Below are positions 16,178-24,601 of a DNA stretch of 64,000 bases, piece after piece. This DNA is from Oscillospiraceae bacterium. Its GTDB lineage: Bacteria; Bacillota; Clostridia; Oscillospirales; Oscillospiraceae. The translations under genes and the position numbers were made by a program. The notes beneath the pieces are model-generated. The model was not told the DNA's origin. It was given only the letters and a program-made list of their open reading frames with translations, and did no database searches. Position 1 is the first letter of the stretch. Each line of letters begins with the position of its first letter. The DNA lies in contig WRAB01000009.1 of assembly GCA_009780435.1 (NCBI GenBank), positions 1 through 64,000 of the forward strand, given 5' to 3'.

Positions 16178-17428
16178 ATGAAAAAAAAGCGAACTCGGCG
16201 CAACCGAACCGTTAAAACGCCCAATGGCGCGCTGTATCTGATCGTGTATCTCCTGTTCTATCCCCTCCTCAAGTTGTTCTTCCGGCTGGAGGTTGACCGC
16301 AGTGAGTACCATCCGCCCAAGGGCCCTTTCCTCATACTCGCCAACCACCTGGCTTACATGGATTTCGTATTGGTCATGCTGGCGGTATACCCCCACCGCC
16401 TCAATGCGGTGACGGCACGGAAATATTTTTTCTACCCTACACTCCACCGGCTGTTGCCCTTTATGGGCTGTATCCCCAAAACCCAATTCGCCCCGGATGT
16501 CCAGGCGGTGAAAGGGATTCTGGAGGTAATCCGGCGGGGTAATCGGGTGCTGATTTTCCCGGAGGGGCGCAGTTCTACAGACGGCGCATATATGGGGGTG
16601 CTCAAAGCCACTGGAAAGCTGGTGAAAAAGCTGGAAGTGCCGGTGGTTAGCTGCCAACTTGACGGCGCCTATACCTGTATGCCCTATTGGCGTCGCGGCA
16701 TCCGGCTGGGCCGTTTGCGGGTGACGCTCTCCAACTTGTTCGACCCCGAGGACACCCAGCGCCTGACCGTTGATGAACTCAACGATCAAATCAATGCACG
16801 CCTCTCCGGCGCAGATTCCAGGATCCCGGAAAAACCGCTCACACTCTTCCGGGCAAGGCGTCTGGCAGAAGGGCTTCACAATGTCCTGTACTTTTGTACA
16901 GTCTGTAAGCGGGAATTCACCTTAGAGACCGAAGGAAATATTATCCACTGTACGGCCTGCGGCAACGCAGCGGAGATGGATCGCACCGCTAAGTTAAATC
17001 CCCTCCCCGGCAGCGCCGTACCAGAAACCATAGATAAATGGCACAGGGCGCAAATCGCGCACGAAATGCAAGCAATCCATGAGAATATGGCACCAATCAA
17101 AATACCGGTTCATGTGCGGATGCCGGCAGCGCCCGGCAAAGAGATGAAGCAATGCGGCCAGGGCACCCTTTGGCTGGATGCGACGGGCTGGCGTTACGAG
17201 GGCATGTTGCACGGGGAGACGGTCAATTTGTTTTTCCCCATTGAAACCGTCCCCGTCATATCCTATGACGCCGCCGGCCATCTCCAGATATGCGCAAGCA
17301 GTAATTTCTATATGTTTGCGCCGGAAGGTGGCCCACGCACTGTCGTAAAATATGCGCTCATTGGGGAGTGTCTATATTGGCGGTACGCCCCTCTTGTGCA
17401 GATAACGGAAGGGTATTTTGGGATGTGA
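16178..17428 (+). CDS. PlsC-like 1-acylglycerol-phosphate acyltransferase with C-terminal zinc ribbon
   Basis: Membrane-bound acyltransferase of 416 residues expected to acylate lysophosphatidic acid or a related acceptor. The N-terminal half has the acyltransferase motifs NH-x4-D (N56, H57, D62) and FPEGRSS (128-134) after a membrane segment (about 18-36). The C-terminal half is unusual: a four-cysteine zinc-ribbon-like knuckle (C240, C243, C258, C261 in FCTVCKREF and HCTACG) leads into a further beta-rich domain of about 150 residues. Ordinary PlsC proteins are about 200-250 residues long. GGAGG 6 bases upstream sets the start. The role of the extension is unknown. Confidence 0.8.
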   Translation: MKKKRTRRNRTVKTPNGALYLIVYLLFYPLLKLFFRLEVDRSEYHPPKGPFLILANHLAYMDFVLVMLAVYPHRLNAVTARKYFFYPTLHRLLPFMGCIPKTQFAPDVQAVKGILEVIRRGNRVLIFPEGRSSTDGAYMGVLKATGKLVKKLEVPVVSCQLDGAYTCMPYWRRGIRLGRLRVTLSNLFDPEDTQRLTVDELNDQINARLSGADSRIPEKPLTLFRARRLAEGLHNVLYFCTVCKREFTLETEGNIIHCTACGNAAEMDRTAKLNPLPGSAVPETIDKWHRAQIAHEMQAIHENMAPIKIPVHVRMPAAPGKEMKQCGQGTLWLDATGWRYEGMLHGETVNLFFPIETVPVISYDAAGHLQICASSNFYMFAPEGGPRTVVKYALIGECLYWRYAPLVQITEGYFGM

Positions 17429-17450
17429 ATATGGCTTGCTGTCAATCACC

Positions 17451-17499
17451 AAAAAAGTGCGCTATCATTACTGCCTCTGGCAGTGACAGCGCACTTTTT
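17451..17499. terminator. Bidirectional terminator between converging genes
   Basis: A long stem (AAAAAGTGCGCT ... AGCGCACTTTTT, with an inner CTGCC/GGCAG stem) lies between the acyltransferase stop and the stop of the converging membrane glycosyltransferase gene. T runs occur on both strands. Confidence 0.85.
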
Positions 17500-17508
17500 C
17501 ATTCCCAT

Positions 17509-19050
17509 CTATCGCAACCGCACAAAAACCTCATCACTGTATCGATACTGCTCAAAAAATTCCAAAAGCGCCGGGCTGCCACTCAAATCATTGTCGATAC
17601 GCGCCCGCATACGGGGAATATACACGTGTATCTCGCTAAAACCCTCATGGAGTGCAAAAAAGCCCGCTACGTCCAAATCCGCTGGAATTCGATCCGAGAG
17701 ATCGAAAGAAAAAGCCAGATTATCCCGTAAAAACATCAGATTTGGATCCCCCCATACGACCACCGCCCCATCGGGGATATGGGCATGGTTGACTAGGGTG
17801 GTCTCTCGCATTTCCCGGTATCCCCAAGGGTTCGGGTTCGTGATTGTCGGCACCAGGGCGGATAAGAGGAACAACGCCATACACCCCGCCGCGAGGGCTT
17901 GGGGGACTTTCCCAAACGTCGCTCCCAGCTTTTGATTGCGCATCAAAAGCCCAATGAATCCAATGAATAAGAGCGCCGTAGCAGGCAGGAGTAGCCGATA
18001 AGAAAATTCATCAAACAACGTCAAAAACCGCATGGAGACAATGGCACACCAGTATATCCCGCCCATGGCCAGAAAGACCAGCGGTGTAAGTATCTCTCTG
18101 TCTCGCCGCCGAAGCGCCTCGCCGCCTTTGAAAACCGTATACACGACAAACCCGATGAACAAAAACCAGAGCGGCAACGCCAAGCCCAATGATTCGATCC
18201 GAAAAAACGTGTGGAACACATTGTTCATCTCCGTCAACTGCGCCTCGTAGAGGTTGTTTACAAGCCATCTGAGATTGGTGGCCGGTCTGGTCGGCGACCC
18301 GGTGATATATCCCGTCATTCTTTGGTTGACGAGCAGATATACAACTATAAAAATGCTCAAAGTTCCGCCGGATACAGTGAGGCCTACCAAGCGTTTCTTA
18401 ACGGTTTTGTCTCTGTGCCTGCAGAATAAATATAGGTTGTAGAGCCACAGCAGCCCAATCACCCCGACGGCAAACGCACCAATATACCGTGACAAGAACA
18501 GGAGTATCCCAGCAAGAGTGAGTTTTATATACTGGGAGACTTTGACTGTATCCTCCGTGATCACATCAGATGTCCAGAAGGAAAACAGCACCAGTCCCAA
18601 AAGAAACGGCACTTCACTCCACGTAAAGTACAAGATGTGCAAAAACCCGAAATTCAACATCACCAGGGCATAGGCCCAAGCACATCGCCTAAAGCGTTTG
18701 ATAAAAGTCAGGCCCATAATCCACACAACCAGAATGGAGAGAATGACCGACGCCAGATAGACCTCTGCACGGGTAACAAAGGCCACCACTGCGATCAAAA
18801 GTGGGTAGCCCATGGGCCACACTCCAAACCAGCCGTCCCCGTAGAAATGAGACCATTCCGGGTGGGCAAAAAATCCGTTGCCGCCCAGAATCTCTTGCGC
18901 CGCCCGCAGATAGTGGGTGCTGTCCCAGCTAATAAAGAACCCGTAAAAATACGAATGCGCCAAAATCAATAGAGAGACACCGCCGAGTATGCTAATGGTC
19001 AAAAGATTCCCGGTAATATACGCCCGTATACGACAGATGTATTTTTGCAC
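17509..19050 (-). CDS. Multi-spanning membrane glycosyltransferase-like protein (GT-C type)
   Basis: Hydrophobic protein of 513 residues with about ten membrane segments. After the first segment comes the sequence FISWDSTHYLRAAQEIL with an acidic residue in the first outer loop, as in GT-C/GT39 enzymes that use polyprenyl-phosphate sugars. A soluble C-terminal domain of about 80 residues follows. I chose the GTG start because GAGGAG lies 9 bases upstream. A longer frame would overlap the neighbouring epimerase gene. It is the last gene of an operon with UbiA-like, GtrA-like and epimerase genes, so use of a lipid-linked sugar is likely. The sugar and acceptor are unknown. Confidence 0.7.
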   Translation of the reverse strand: MQKYICRIRAYITGNLLTISILGGVSLLILAHSYFYGFFISWDSTHYLRAAQEILGGNGFFAHPEWSHFYGDGWFGVWPMGYPLLIAVVAFVTRAEVYLASVILSILVVWIMGLTFIKRFRRCAWAYALVMLNFGFLHILYFTWSEVPFLLGLVLFSFWTSDVITEDTVKVSQYIKLTLAGILLFLSRYIGAFAVGVIGLLWLYNLYLFCRHRDKTVKKRLVGLTVSGGTLSIFIVVYLLVNQRMTGYITGSPTRPATNLRWLVNNLYEAQLTEMNNVFHTFFRIESLGLALPLWFLFIGFVVYTVFKGGEALRRRDREILTPLVFLAMGGIYWCAIVSMRFLTLFDEFSYRLLLPATALLFIGFIGLLMRNQKLGATFGKVPQALAAGCMALFLLSALVPTITNPNPWGYREMRETTLVNHAHIPDGAVVVWGDPNLMFLRDNLAFSFDLSDRIPADLDVAGFFALHEGFSEIHVYIPRMRARIDNDLSGSPALLEFFEQYRYSDEVFVRLR

Positions 19051-19088
19051 GATATGATACTCCTCACTTATACGAATCACAAGTAAAC

Positions 19089-20144
19089 TTAAAAAAACCG
19101 TTTCACAAACCCCAAAATGCCCTGCTTCCAAGGCACCCTGTGGGATACGCCAGAAGCGCCCTGAAATCTCTCTTGGTGTTCCAAATACCAGGCGTAGTTG
19201 CGGAGCAAGGCGTCCTTGTTGGAATAGCGGGGCCGCCAGCCGAGGACACGCTTGGCCTTGTCGATGGAGACAAAAGAGTCCTCCGAGGCGGTCTCATAGA
19301 CCCATTTGTACAGCGGGGAGAGCCGTAGCGCTTCCAAAAATCGCAGCGCCCATATCACAGGCGTTTTCGGGAAGGGTATGATTTTCTTGCCGAATCCCGC
19401 CTCGTCCAGCACCGCTTGCCAGTCCTCCCGCATGGTCGCAAACTCTTCTGCGCCGACATTGAACACATCATTGACCGCGTCGTCCGGCAAGGTGGCGCAT
19501 AGATAAATTGCCGCACACAGGTCGTATACGTCCAAAAGCTGATAGCGGTTCTTCCCGTTTCCGATCATGGGGAACCCCCGCCCGTCTTGCGCCCAATCGT
19601 AGAGCAGGGCAAAGACGCCCAGCCGCTCCGGCCCGATAAAGGATTTTGGTCGGATAATCGGCACAACCATCCCCGACTCGCGGAAGGCCATACAGGCCTC
19701 TTCCGCCTCAATTTTTGCGATTCCGTAAGGGCCAACCCCCGTAAGCTGATCCGTCTCCAGTAGGGGGTGGTGATCCGGAATCCCGTACACTGCCGTGGAA
19801 GAAATCTGTATCACACGCCGGATCCCATTTTTCTGGGCGGCCAGCATCACGTTGCGGCTACCCTCCAAATCCGTCGTGTAAATATCCTCCGGTGAGTATA
19901 AAGGCAGGGCCGCCGCACAGTGGACAACTAGATCACAGCCCGCCATAGCCTCTGTTAGATACGCAAGGTCTCGGATGTCGCTCTTCTTCGTGCCATAGAT
20001 CGTCACCCGCTCATCTTCTGCTTCAGGGTAGTCAAATACCTCCTCAATATCGTAGGACACAACTGTGTGTCCACGCTCTAACAGGTACCGGATGAGATTG
20101 ATCCCTAAAAATCCGGCGCCGCCGGTAATAAAATACTTGGCCAT
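19089..20144 (-). CDS. NAD-dependent epimerase/dehydratase (extended SDR)
   Basis: Cytosolic nucleotide-sugar-type epimerase/dehydratase of 351 residues. The dinucleotide motif is GGAGFLG at the N-terminus (MAKYFITGGAGFLGINL). The SDR pair appears as Ser-Ser-Thr-Ala-Val-Tyr with a YGIAKIEAE Tyr-x3-Lys. GGAAGA sits upstream of the chosen ATG, which fits the family N-terminus better than the longer frame. It lies in an operon with GtrA, UbiA-like and GT-C-like genes, so it probably supplies or edits the sugar (possibly as a lipid-linked sugar) used there. It could also be a sterol-dehydrogenase-like SDR; the substrate is not determined. Confidence 0.8.
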   Translation of the reverse strand: MAKYFITGGAGFLGINLIRYLLERGHTVVSYDIEEVFDYPEAEDERVTIYGTKKSDIRDLAYLTEAMAGCDLVVHCAAALPLYSPEDIYTTDLEGSRNVMLAAQKNGIRRVIQISSTAVYGIPDHHPLLETDQLTGVGPYGIAKIEAEEACMAFRESGMVVPIIRPKSFIGPERLGVFALLYDWAQDGRGFPMIGNGKNRYQLLDVYDLCAAIYLCATLPDDAVNDVFNVGAEEFATMREDWQAVLDEAGFGKKIIPFPKTPVIWALRFLEALRLSPLYKWVYETASEDSFVSIDKAKRVLGWRPRYSNKDALLRNYAWYLEHQERFQGASGVSHRVPWKQGILGFVKRFF

Positions 20145-20148
20145 GGGG

Positions 20149-20571
20149 CTATTCTTCCTCTCTCTCTTTCTTAGTGCCAAAGGCAAACAGTTTCACGATG
20201 ACAAAGGTCACAGGCAGGCCCAAAGCCGCCGCCGCTAAGTAGACAACCACCTCCGGCAAGTGGAATCGGTTCAAGAGCACTGCAACGAAGGTAAACAGGA
20301 TCAAAAAATTCGGAATATAGGAGATGACAAACTTCACAAAGCGTATCATGGAAAACCGTTGCTTGAACACGAGCCAAGTATTGAGTCCATAGGTCACAAA
20401 TAAACTCACACTATAGCCGATGACATAGGCCAGTGTAGCGTTCATATAGCGGGAAGCCAACAACGAGACACAGAAATTCACCAAAGTTCCCCCGCCGCCA
20501 CAGAGCACGAATTGGAAGAATTTCGGCGTCCAAAATATAGCCTTTAACTTGCTCATTCTGCTCTCACTCAT
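20149..20571 (-). CDS. GtrA-like membrane protein
   Basis: Small protein of 140 residues with four hydrophobic segments typical of the GtrA family (FFQFVLCGGGGTLVNFCVSLL at the first segment, YGLNTWLVFKQRF after the second). GtrA proteins are thought to flip undecaprenyl-phosphate sugars or otherwise serve cell-surface polysaccharide synthesis. Start uncertain: ATG 20571 has a GGAA 9 bases upstream, and TTG 20580 is in frame. It is followed after 4 bases by the epimerase gene and sits 15 bases behind the UbiA-like gene. Confidence 0.85.
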   Translation of the reverse strand: MSESRMSKLKAIFWTPKFFQFVLCGGGGTLVNFCVSLLASRYMNATLAYVIGYSVSLFVTYGLNTWLVFKQRFSMIRFVKFVISYIPNFLILFTFVAVLLNRFHLPEVVVYLAAAALGLPVTFVIVKLFAFGTKKEREEE

Positions 20572-20586
20572 ATTGGCCAATTCCTA

Positions 20587-21444
20587 CTACAGATACAGCA
20601 CGGCAAGGCTAAGAAGCCCAAACACACCGAGGGCCGTTAGCAACACACTATCGCCTAAAATAACAGAAGTGGGATCCCCCTGGGCGTTCGCCTCGTGTAT
20701 CATCAGCAAGTATCGACAGACAATGAAAATGACCAGAGGCACTGTATATACCATGGCCGCGGCGTTGGCCATGGCCCACAGGGCATAGAATATGACCGCA
20801 AGTCCGGCTGTGACGAAAATGATCCCGTTGAGAAATTGCAAATTGTATCGGGTCAAAACCTGTCGCGTCGTCCCGGCATCGGATACGCAGAGCATCTCCC
20901 CCCGCCGCTTGCCAAAGGCGAGAAACAGCGATACCGCCGTCATAGTGAGAAACAGCCACTCAGTGATCCCGTCATGGCTCGCAGCCCCCCCCGCATAGAT
21001 CCGGAGAATAAATCCCGCCGCAATGCAAAAGCAGTCGATGATGGCGTAGTGCTTCAGCCGAAACGAATACGCCAAGTTGAGCAGAACATAGCAGAGGGCA
21101 AACAGGAATACAAAGATCGTATCGCTCCCCAAAATCGCCAGCGAAAAGCCGCCGAGAAACAGGAGAATCGTCAGGCATACGGCCTGTCTGCGCCCCACCT
21201 GCCCGGATGCAATGGGCCGCCCGCACTTGATCGGATGCCGACGATCCCGTTCTACGTCCACCAGGTCATTCACCACGTAGATAGCGGAAGATAGCAGACA
21301 AAAGGCGATAAACGCCCATACAACGCCCAAGAACAAGTCCACCTCGAACAAATTGCGGGCATACAGAATCGGCACAAAAAGTAAACCGTTTTTGAGCCAA
21401 TGTTTTGGACGCACTAATACAATAAATGGCCGAATGGCTTGCAT
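20587..21444 (-). CDS. UbiA-family prenyltransferase, decaprenyl-phosphate phosphoribosyltransferase-like
   Basis: Membrane prenyltransferase of 285 residues. The UbiA aspartate motif is NDLVDVERDRRHP, with the GRPIASG continuation seen in phosphoribosyl-pyrophosphate:polyprenyl-phosphate transferases. A second acidic region is around FRLKHYAIID. About eight membrane segments. Such enzymes make polyprenyl-phosphoribose-type lipids, the first step toward lipid-linked pentofuranose. With the epimerase, GtrA and GT-C-like genes this suggests a small pathway making and transferring a lipid-linked pentose. GGAG 6 bases before the ATG sets the start. A ubiquinone role is unlikely in this context. 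Confidence 0.8.
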   Translation of the reverse strand: MQAIRPFIVLVRPKHWLKNGLLFVPILYARNLFEVDLFLGVVWAFIAFCLLSSAIYVVNDLVDVERDRRHPIKCGRPIASGQVGRRQAVCLTILLFLGGFSLAILGSDTIFVFLFALCYVLLNLAYSFRLKHYAIIDCFCIAAGFILRIYAGGAASHDGITEWLFLTMTAVSLFLAFGKRRGEMLCVSDAGTTRQVLTRYNLQFLNGIIFVTAGLAVIFYALWAMANAAAMVYTVPLVIFIVCRYLLMIHEANAQGDPTSVILGDSVLLTALGVFGLLSLAVLYL

Positions 21445-21539
21445 CACAATCTCCAGTCGTATAAGAACTTTTCATATATTTTACCACCAAACAAACGATA
21501 AAAGCAAGTACGGGCTGAAAATATAGACATTTCTAAACC

Positions 21540-21587
21540 CAACGCCCTGGCATGACACCACGTCATACCAGGGCGTTGCACTTTTTT
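21540..21587 (+). terminator. Strong hairpin with T-run on the plus strand
   Basis: A 17-bp nearly perfect stem (CAACGCCCTGGCATGAC and complement, one mismatch) is followed by CACTTTTTTGAG on the plus strand. The genes on both sides run on the minus strand, where only GGGTTTAG follows the stem, so it would mainly stop antisense transcription. It may still end the degV transcript weakly. Confidence 0.6.
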
Positions 21588-21618
21588 GAGAAAATATCAT
21601 GACAGGGATTATTCGCCC

Positions 21619-22473
21619 TTACCGCTCCGCACCCATATAGATCACCGCGACGAGTCCCACGCCCGTGTGGGCCGCAATGACAGGGCCTAAGTGTTGGACG
21701 ACGACATCTTTCACTTTTACTTTGCTCAAAATCTGATCTTTTAGCCAGTTGGCCTCTTCTTCACAATCTCCGTGGGGGATGTAGACAACTTGCGCTTCTG
21801 GATTTACAATGGTTTTCTCTACTTTTTCCGCCAAATAAGCCAGAGATTTCGTCCGCCCCCGCACTTTATCTGCTTTTACTAAGCGCCCATCGTTGTCCAC
21901 GTGTAGGATCGGTTTGATCTGCAGCACCCCGCCGACAGCAGCGGTGGTAGCGGATACCCTGCCGCCACGTTTTAAGTGATTCAAATCGTCCACGCTGAAC
22001 CAATGGACGACGTTTCGCTTATTTTCTTCGACCCAATCTCGAACCGCTTGGATGCTTGCCCCCTCCTGCCGCATCTCGGCGGCTTTTAGGACCAAAATCG
22101 CCTCGCCGGAGGAGGCCGCCACCGTATCGATGACGTAGAGTTTGCGATCCGGATATTTCTCGCCCAACTCCTCTGCCGCCATACAGAGGGCATTGTATGT
22201 CGTTGAAAGGGCAGAGGAAAACGCGAGACACAACACATCGTATCCCGCCTGCAGAGCCGGTTCAAAGGCCTCGATCCCCTCGCCAATATTGGCCGCACTT
22301 GTGGTCGGCAGCGCACCTGCCCGGAGTGCCTGATAAAATGTATCGACGGGAATGTGCCGATAGGACTTGTCTGCGATGTTGATGACCAGTTCCATGACAT
22401 TTAGGTCAAACTCTTTTACTTTTTCTTCAGATAAATCCGCGGTGTTGTTGCAAAAGATTTTGAATTCAGCCAT
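21619..22473 (-). CDS. DegV family fatty-acid-binding protein
   Basis: Cytosolic protein of 284 residues of the DegV/FakB type, which bind a fatty acid and present it to a kinase. The N-terminus KIFCNNTADLSEE has the phosphate-pocket pattern, and the PTTSAANIGEG and LAFSSALSTTYN motifs of the family are present, with the C-terminal HTGVGLVAVIY. No FakA-like kinase gene is visible in this window. Ribosome site GGAG 9 bases before the ATG. It is followed by nothing in the same transcript before the hairpin at 21.55 kb. Confidence 0.85.
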   Translation of the reverse strand: MAEFKIFCNNTADLSEEKVKEFDLNVMELVINIADKSYRHIPVDTFYQALRAGALPTTSAANIGEGIEAFEPALQAGYDVLCLAFSSALSTTYNALCMAAEELGEKYPDRKLYVIDTVAASSGEAILVLKAAEMRQEGASIQAVRDWVEENKRNVVHWFSVDDLNHLKRGGRVSATTAAVGGVLQIKPILHVDNDGRLVKADKVRGRTKSLAYLAEKVEKTIVNPEAQVVYIPHGDCEEEANWLKDQILSKVKVKDVVVQHLGPVIAAHTGVGLVAVIYMGAER

Positions 22474-22509
22474 TTCATTTTTCTCCTTTTTTTAACGATA
22501 ACATCATAC

Positions 22510-22740
22510 TCACGTATGCGCAGCCGCCCGCTTCGGACGAAGTAACCGAACCGCCACAGCGATCCCAATGGAGGCCGCCGCGCCGACACCGACACCCAGC
22601 GCACTGTACCCGATCACCCGCTTGCGGGCCGCCCGGACAGATGCAATGTCCGCCGATTCCGCCTCGTCCAGAAACGAGTCATCCACGCCGCCCAATGCGG
22701 CGAAGAGCCGCTTGGCTTTGTCTCGTTGATCTGTACTCAT
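22510..22740 (-). CDS. Small membrane protein, possible anti-sigma partner
   Basis: Protein of 76 residues with an acidic cytosolic N-terminus (LGGVDDSFLDEAES) and one membrane segment (about 42-66) followed by basic residues. The motif 'VDDSFLDEAE' near the N-terminus is common in membrane proteins encoded after ECF sigma genes. Its start overlaps the sigma factor stop by four bases (ATGA), so the two are translationally coupled. An anti-sigma role is inferred from position and layout only. The extracellular part is almost absent, so it would not sense much outside by itself. Confidence 0.65.
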   Translation of the reverse strand: MSTDQRDKAKRLFAALGGVDDSFLDEAESADIASVRAARKRVIGYSALGVGVGAAASIGIAVAVRLLRPKRAAAHT

Positions 22741-23297
22741 AGTTGAATTCCCTCCTTTTCCAAATAGGCACCCAGTTTTTTCCGTGTGCGAAACAGGATC
22801 GACTTGAGTTTGCTCTCACTCACCCGAAACCGTTCGCTAATGGCACGGATGCTCTCCCCGTGGAAGTACCGCAGTACAAAAGCCACTCGGGCCGTTTGAT
22901 TTATAGTGCTTAAAAAAGCGTTGATGGCCTCGGTCACCAGGGCCGCTTCATACGCCTCTTCCGGACCGCCCGGAGCGGCAATGCACGCCTCCAGTTCGTC
23001 TAAGAGCAAATCCATCTCGCCGCCACCCCGTTTGGCGGCGCCTTTGGCCTCCCACCTGTTGATGGAGAAATTCCGTGTAATCTTCGCCAAATATGCGCCA
23101 AAATACACGGGCCGACTGGGCGGGATCGTCTCCCAAGCTTTAAACAGGGTATCGCTCACGCACTCTTCCGCATCTTCATGGCTATGTAGAATATTCATGG
23201 CCGTCCTCTGGAGCCGTAGGCCGTATTTATGCCTGGTCTCGACAATGGCCGATTCCTGGCGCTCAAAAAACAGATCGAGAATCATGTGGTCGTCCAT
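22737..23297 (-). CDS. ECF-type RNA polymerase sigma factor
   Basis: Sigma-70 family factor of 186 residues with region 2 (HSHEDAEECVSDTLFKAWE ... YLAKITRNFSINRWE) and region 4 (VAFVLRYFHGESIRAISERF ... ILFRTRKKL). Regions 1 and 3 are missing, as in ECF factors. GGAGG lies 5 bases before the ATG. It is coupled to a small membrane protein that may hold it inactive. The RCC1-repeat protein gene lies just upstream on the same strand and could be a target. A possible self-recognised promoter lies 26-51 bases upstream. Confidence 0.85.
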   Translation of the reverse strand: MDDHMILDLFFERQESAIVETRHKYGLRLQRTAMNILHSHEDAEECVSDTLFKAWETIPPSRPVYFGAYLAKITRNFSINRWEAKGAAKRGGGEMDLLLDELEACIAAPGGPEEAYEAALVTEAINAFLSTINQTARVAFVLRYFHGESIRAISERFRVSESKLKSILFRTRKKLGAYLEKEGIQL

Positions 23298-23322
23298 ATT
23301 GTCCTCCTACCATACCATAATA

Positions 23323-23348
23323 GACAGGAAAATAGATCGGTTGGTTGC
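23323..23348 (-). promoter_or_regulatory. Candidate ECF-type promoter of the sigma factor gene
   Basis: GCAACC and CTGTC separated by 15 bases lie just upstream of the sigma factor gene. This resembles the AAC-rich -35 and GTC-containing -10 elements of ECF promoters. No good sigma-A promoter is seen in the same interval. Confidence 0.3.
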
Positions 23349-23431
23349 GCCTAGTGGGAGAATTTTTTACAATGTTGTGGTGGGTTAGATCACGTTTTAA
23401 AGGCACTACTGGGCCACATACTGACCCTTGT

Positions 23432-24469
23432 CTAGGCCCCCAGTATTCTCACGGGAGTGAGACGCACTTCTCGTGTCCCGTCGCCAAGTTGAGCAATCCA
23501 ATTATCTCCCCATGCCCACAGGCTGCCGTCAGCTCTGATCGCCATGGTATGCCCAACTCCCGCCGACACGCTTGCCCAATCGTTATCTGTACCAATTTGT
23601 ACAGGTGTGATTCTACGCTCACTCGTGCCGTCACCAAGCCCGCCGCCAAACGAAACTCCCCAAGCCCAAAGACTGCCGTCGGTTCTGATCGCCACGGTAT
23701 TCCAAAATCTCGCCGACACACTTGACCAATCGCTGTCTATGCCAACCTGCACAGATGTGTCGCTGGATTCCCCTGTACCGTCGCCAAGCTGGCCATGCCT
23801 ATTTTGTCCCCAAGCCCAAAGACTCCCATCAGCTGCGATGGCCACGGTGTGATCACTACCCACCGACACACTGACCCAGTCTCTGTCTGTGCCAATCTGT
23901 ACGGGCGTGGCTCTCGCTTCCCTTGTGCCGTCGCCAAGCTGGCCATGCCAGTTCTCCCCCCAGGCCCAAAGGCTCCCATCGGTTCTGAGCGCCACGGTGT
24001 GATCACTACCCACCGACACACTCGCCCAATTTTTATCTGTACCAATTTGTATCGGTGCGGCTCTCTCCTCCTCCGTCCCGTCGCCAAGCTGGCCACGCCG
24101 GTTCTCCCCCCAAGCCCAAAGGCTGCCGTCGGCTCTGATCGCCATAGTGCGAGAATTTCCTGCCGCCACGCTTACCCAATCGCTATCTGTGCCAATCCGC
24201 ACAGGCCTATTCCTGGAACGTGTTGTGCCGTCTCCCAACGTGCCTCTGACATTTGAACCCCAGGCCCAAAGACTCCCGTCGGCTGCGATGGCCACGGTGT
24301 GGTGACTGCCCATTGTTACGGCTTGCACTGCGTCAGGCCGCCGGGCCTCTTCCAGCATCCGCGAAGCAAACACACCGCCCACAAGCACAGACAGTGCGAA
24401 CAAAACCAGTAATATCTGCGCGGCAAAGGGCGTTATCTTTTTCCAGGGTTTCTTTTTCGCTGTGGACAT
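23432..24469 (-). CDS. RCC1-repeat (ATS1-like) membrane-anchored protein
   Basis: Protein of 345 residues. A basic N-terminus and one membrane segment (about 13-35) act as signal anchor. The rest is an extracellular propeller-like array of RCC1 repeats, with six copies of the core DGSLWAWG, each in a unit of about 51 residues that includes GDGT and a [12 protein letters not shown]-type strand. The DNA repeats in near-identical units of about 153 bases, so unit loss or gain is expected. The later ATG (GGAGGG 4 bases upstream) is preferred to the first in-frame codon. It lies upstream of the ECF sigma gene on the same strand. The ligand is unknown. Confidence 0.8.
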   Translation of the reverse strand: MSTAKKKPWKKITPFAAQILLVLFALSVLVGGVFASRMLEEARRPDAVQAVTMGSHHTVAIAADGSLWAWGSNVRGTLGDGTTRSRNRPVRIGTDSDWVSVAAGNSRTMAIRADGSLWAWGENRRGQLGDGTEEERAAPIQIGTDKNWASVSVGSDHTVALRTDGSLWAWGENWHGQLGDGTREARATPVQIGTDRDWVSVSVGSDHTVAIAADGSLWAWGQNRHGQLGDGTGESSDTSVQVGIDSDWSSVSARFWNTVAIRTDGSLWAWGVSFGGGLGDGTSERRITPVQIGTDNDWASVSAGVGHTMAIRADGSLWAWGDNWIAQLGDGTREVRLTPVRILGA

Positions 24470-24601
24470 AGCACCCTCCACTACTGTTGCACACAGTTTA
24501 TAAAAATCATTGCGCCACCAACTGCGAAGCAGGGTGGCGCACAAAATAAACTACTTTGCCTATAGCATGACACCTACCAAGCAAAATCTATCTGTTTAGC
24601 T

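Noticed and set aside
21540-21587. Strong plus-strand terminator as evidence for a plus-strand gene at 20.6-21.5 kb
   Set aside because: The only frames there are antisense to the UbiA-like gene; no start site or family.
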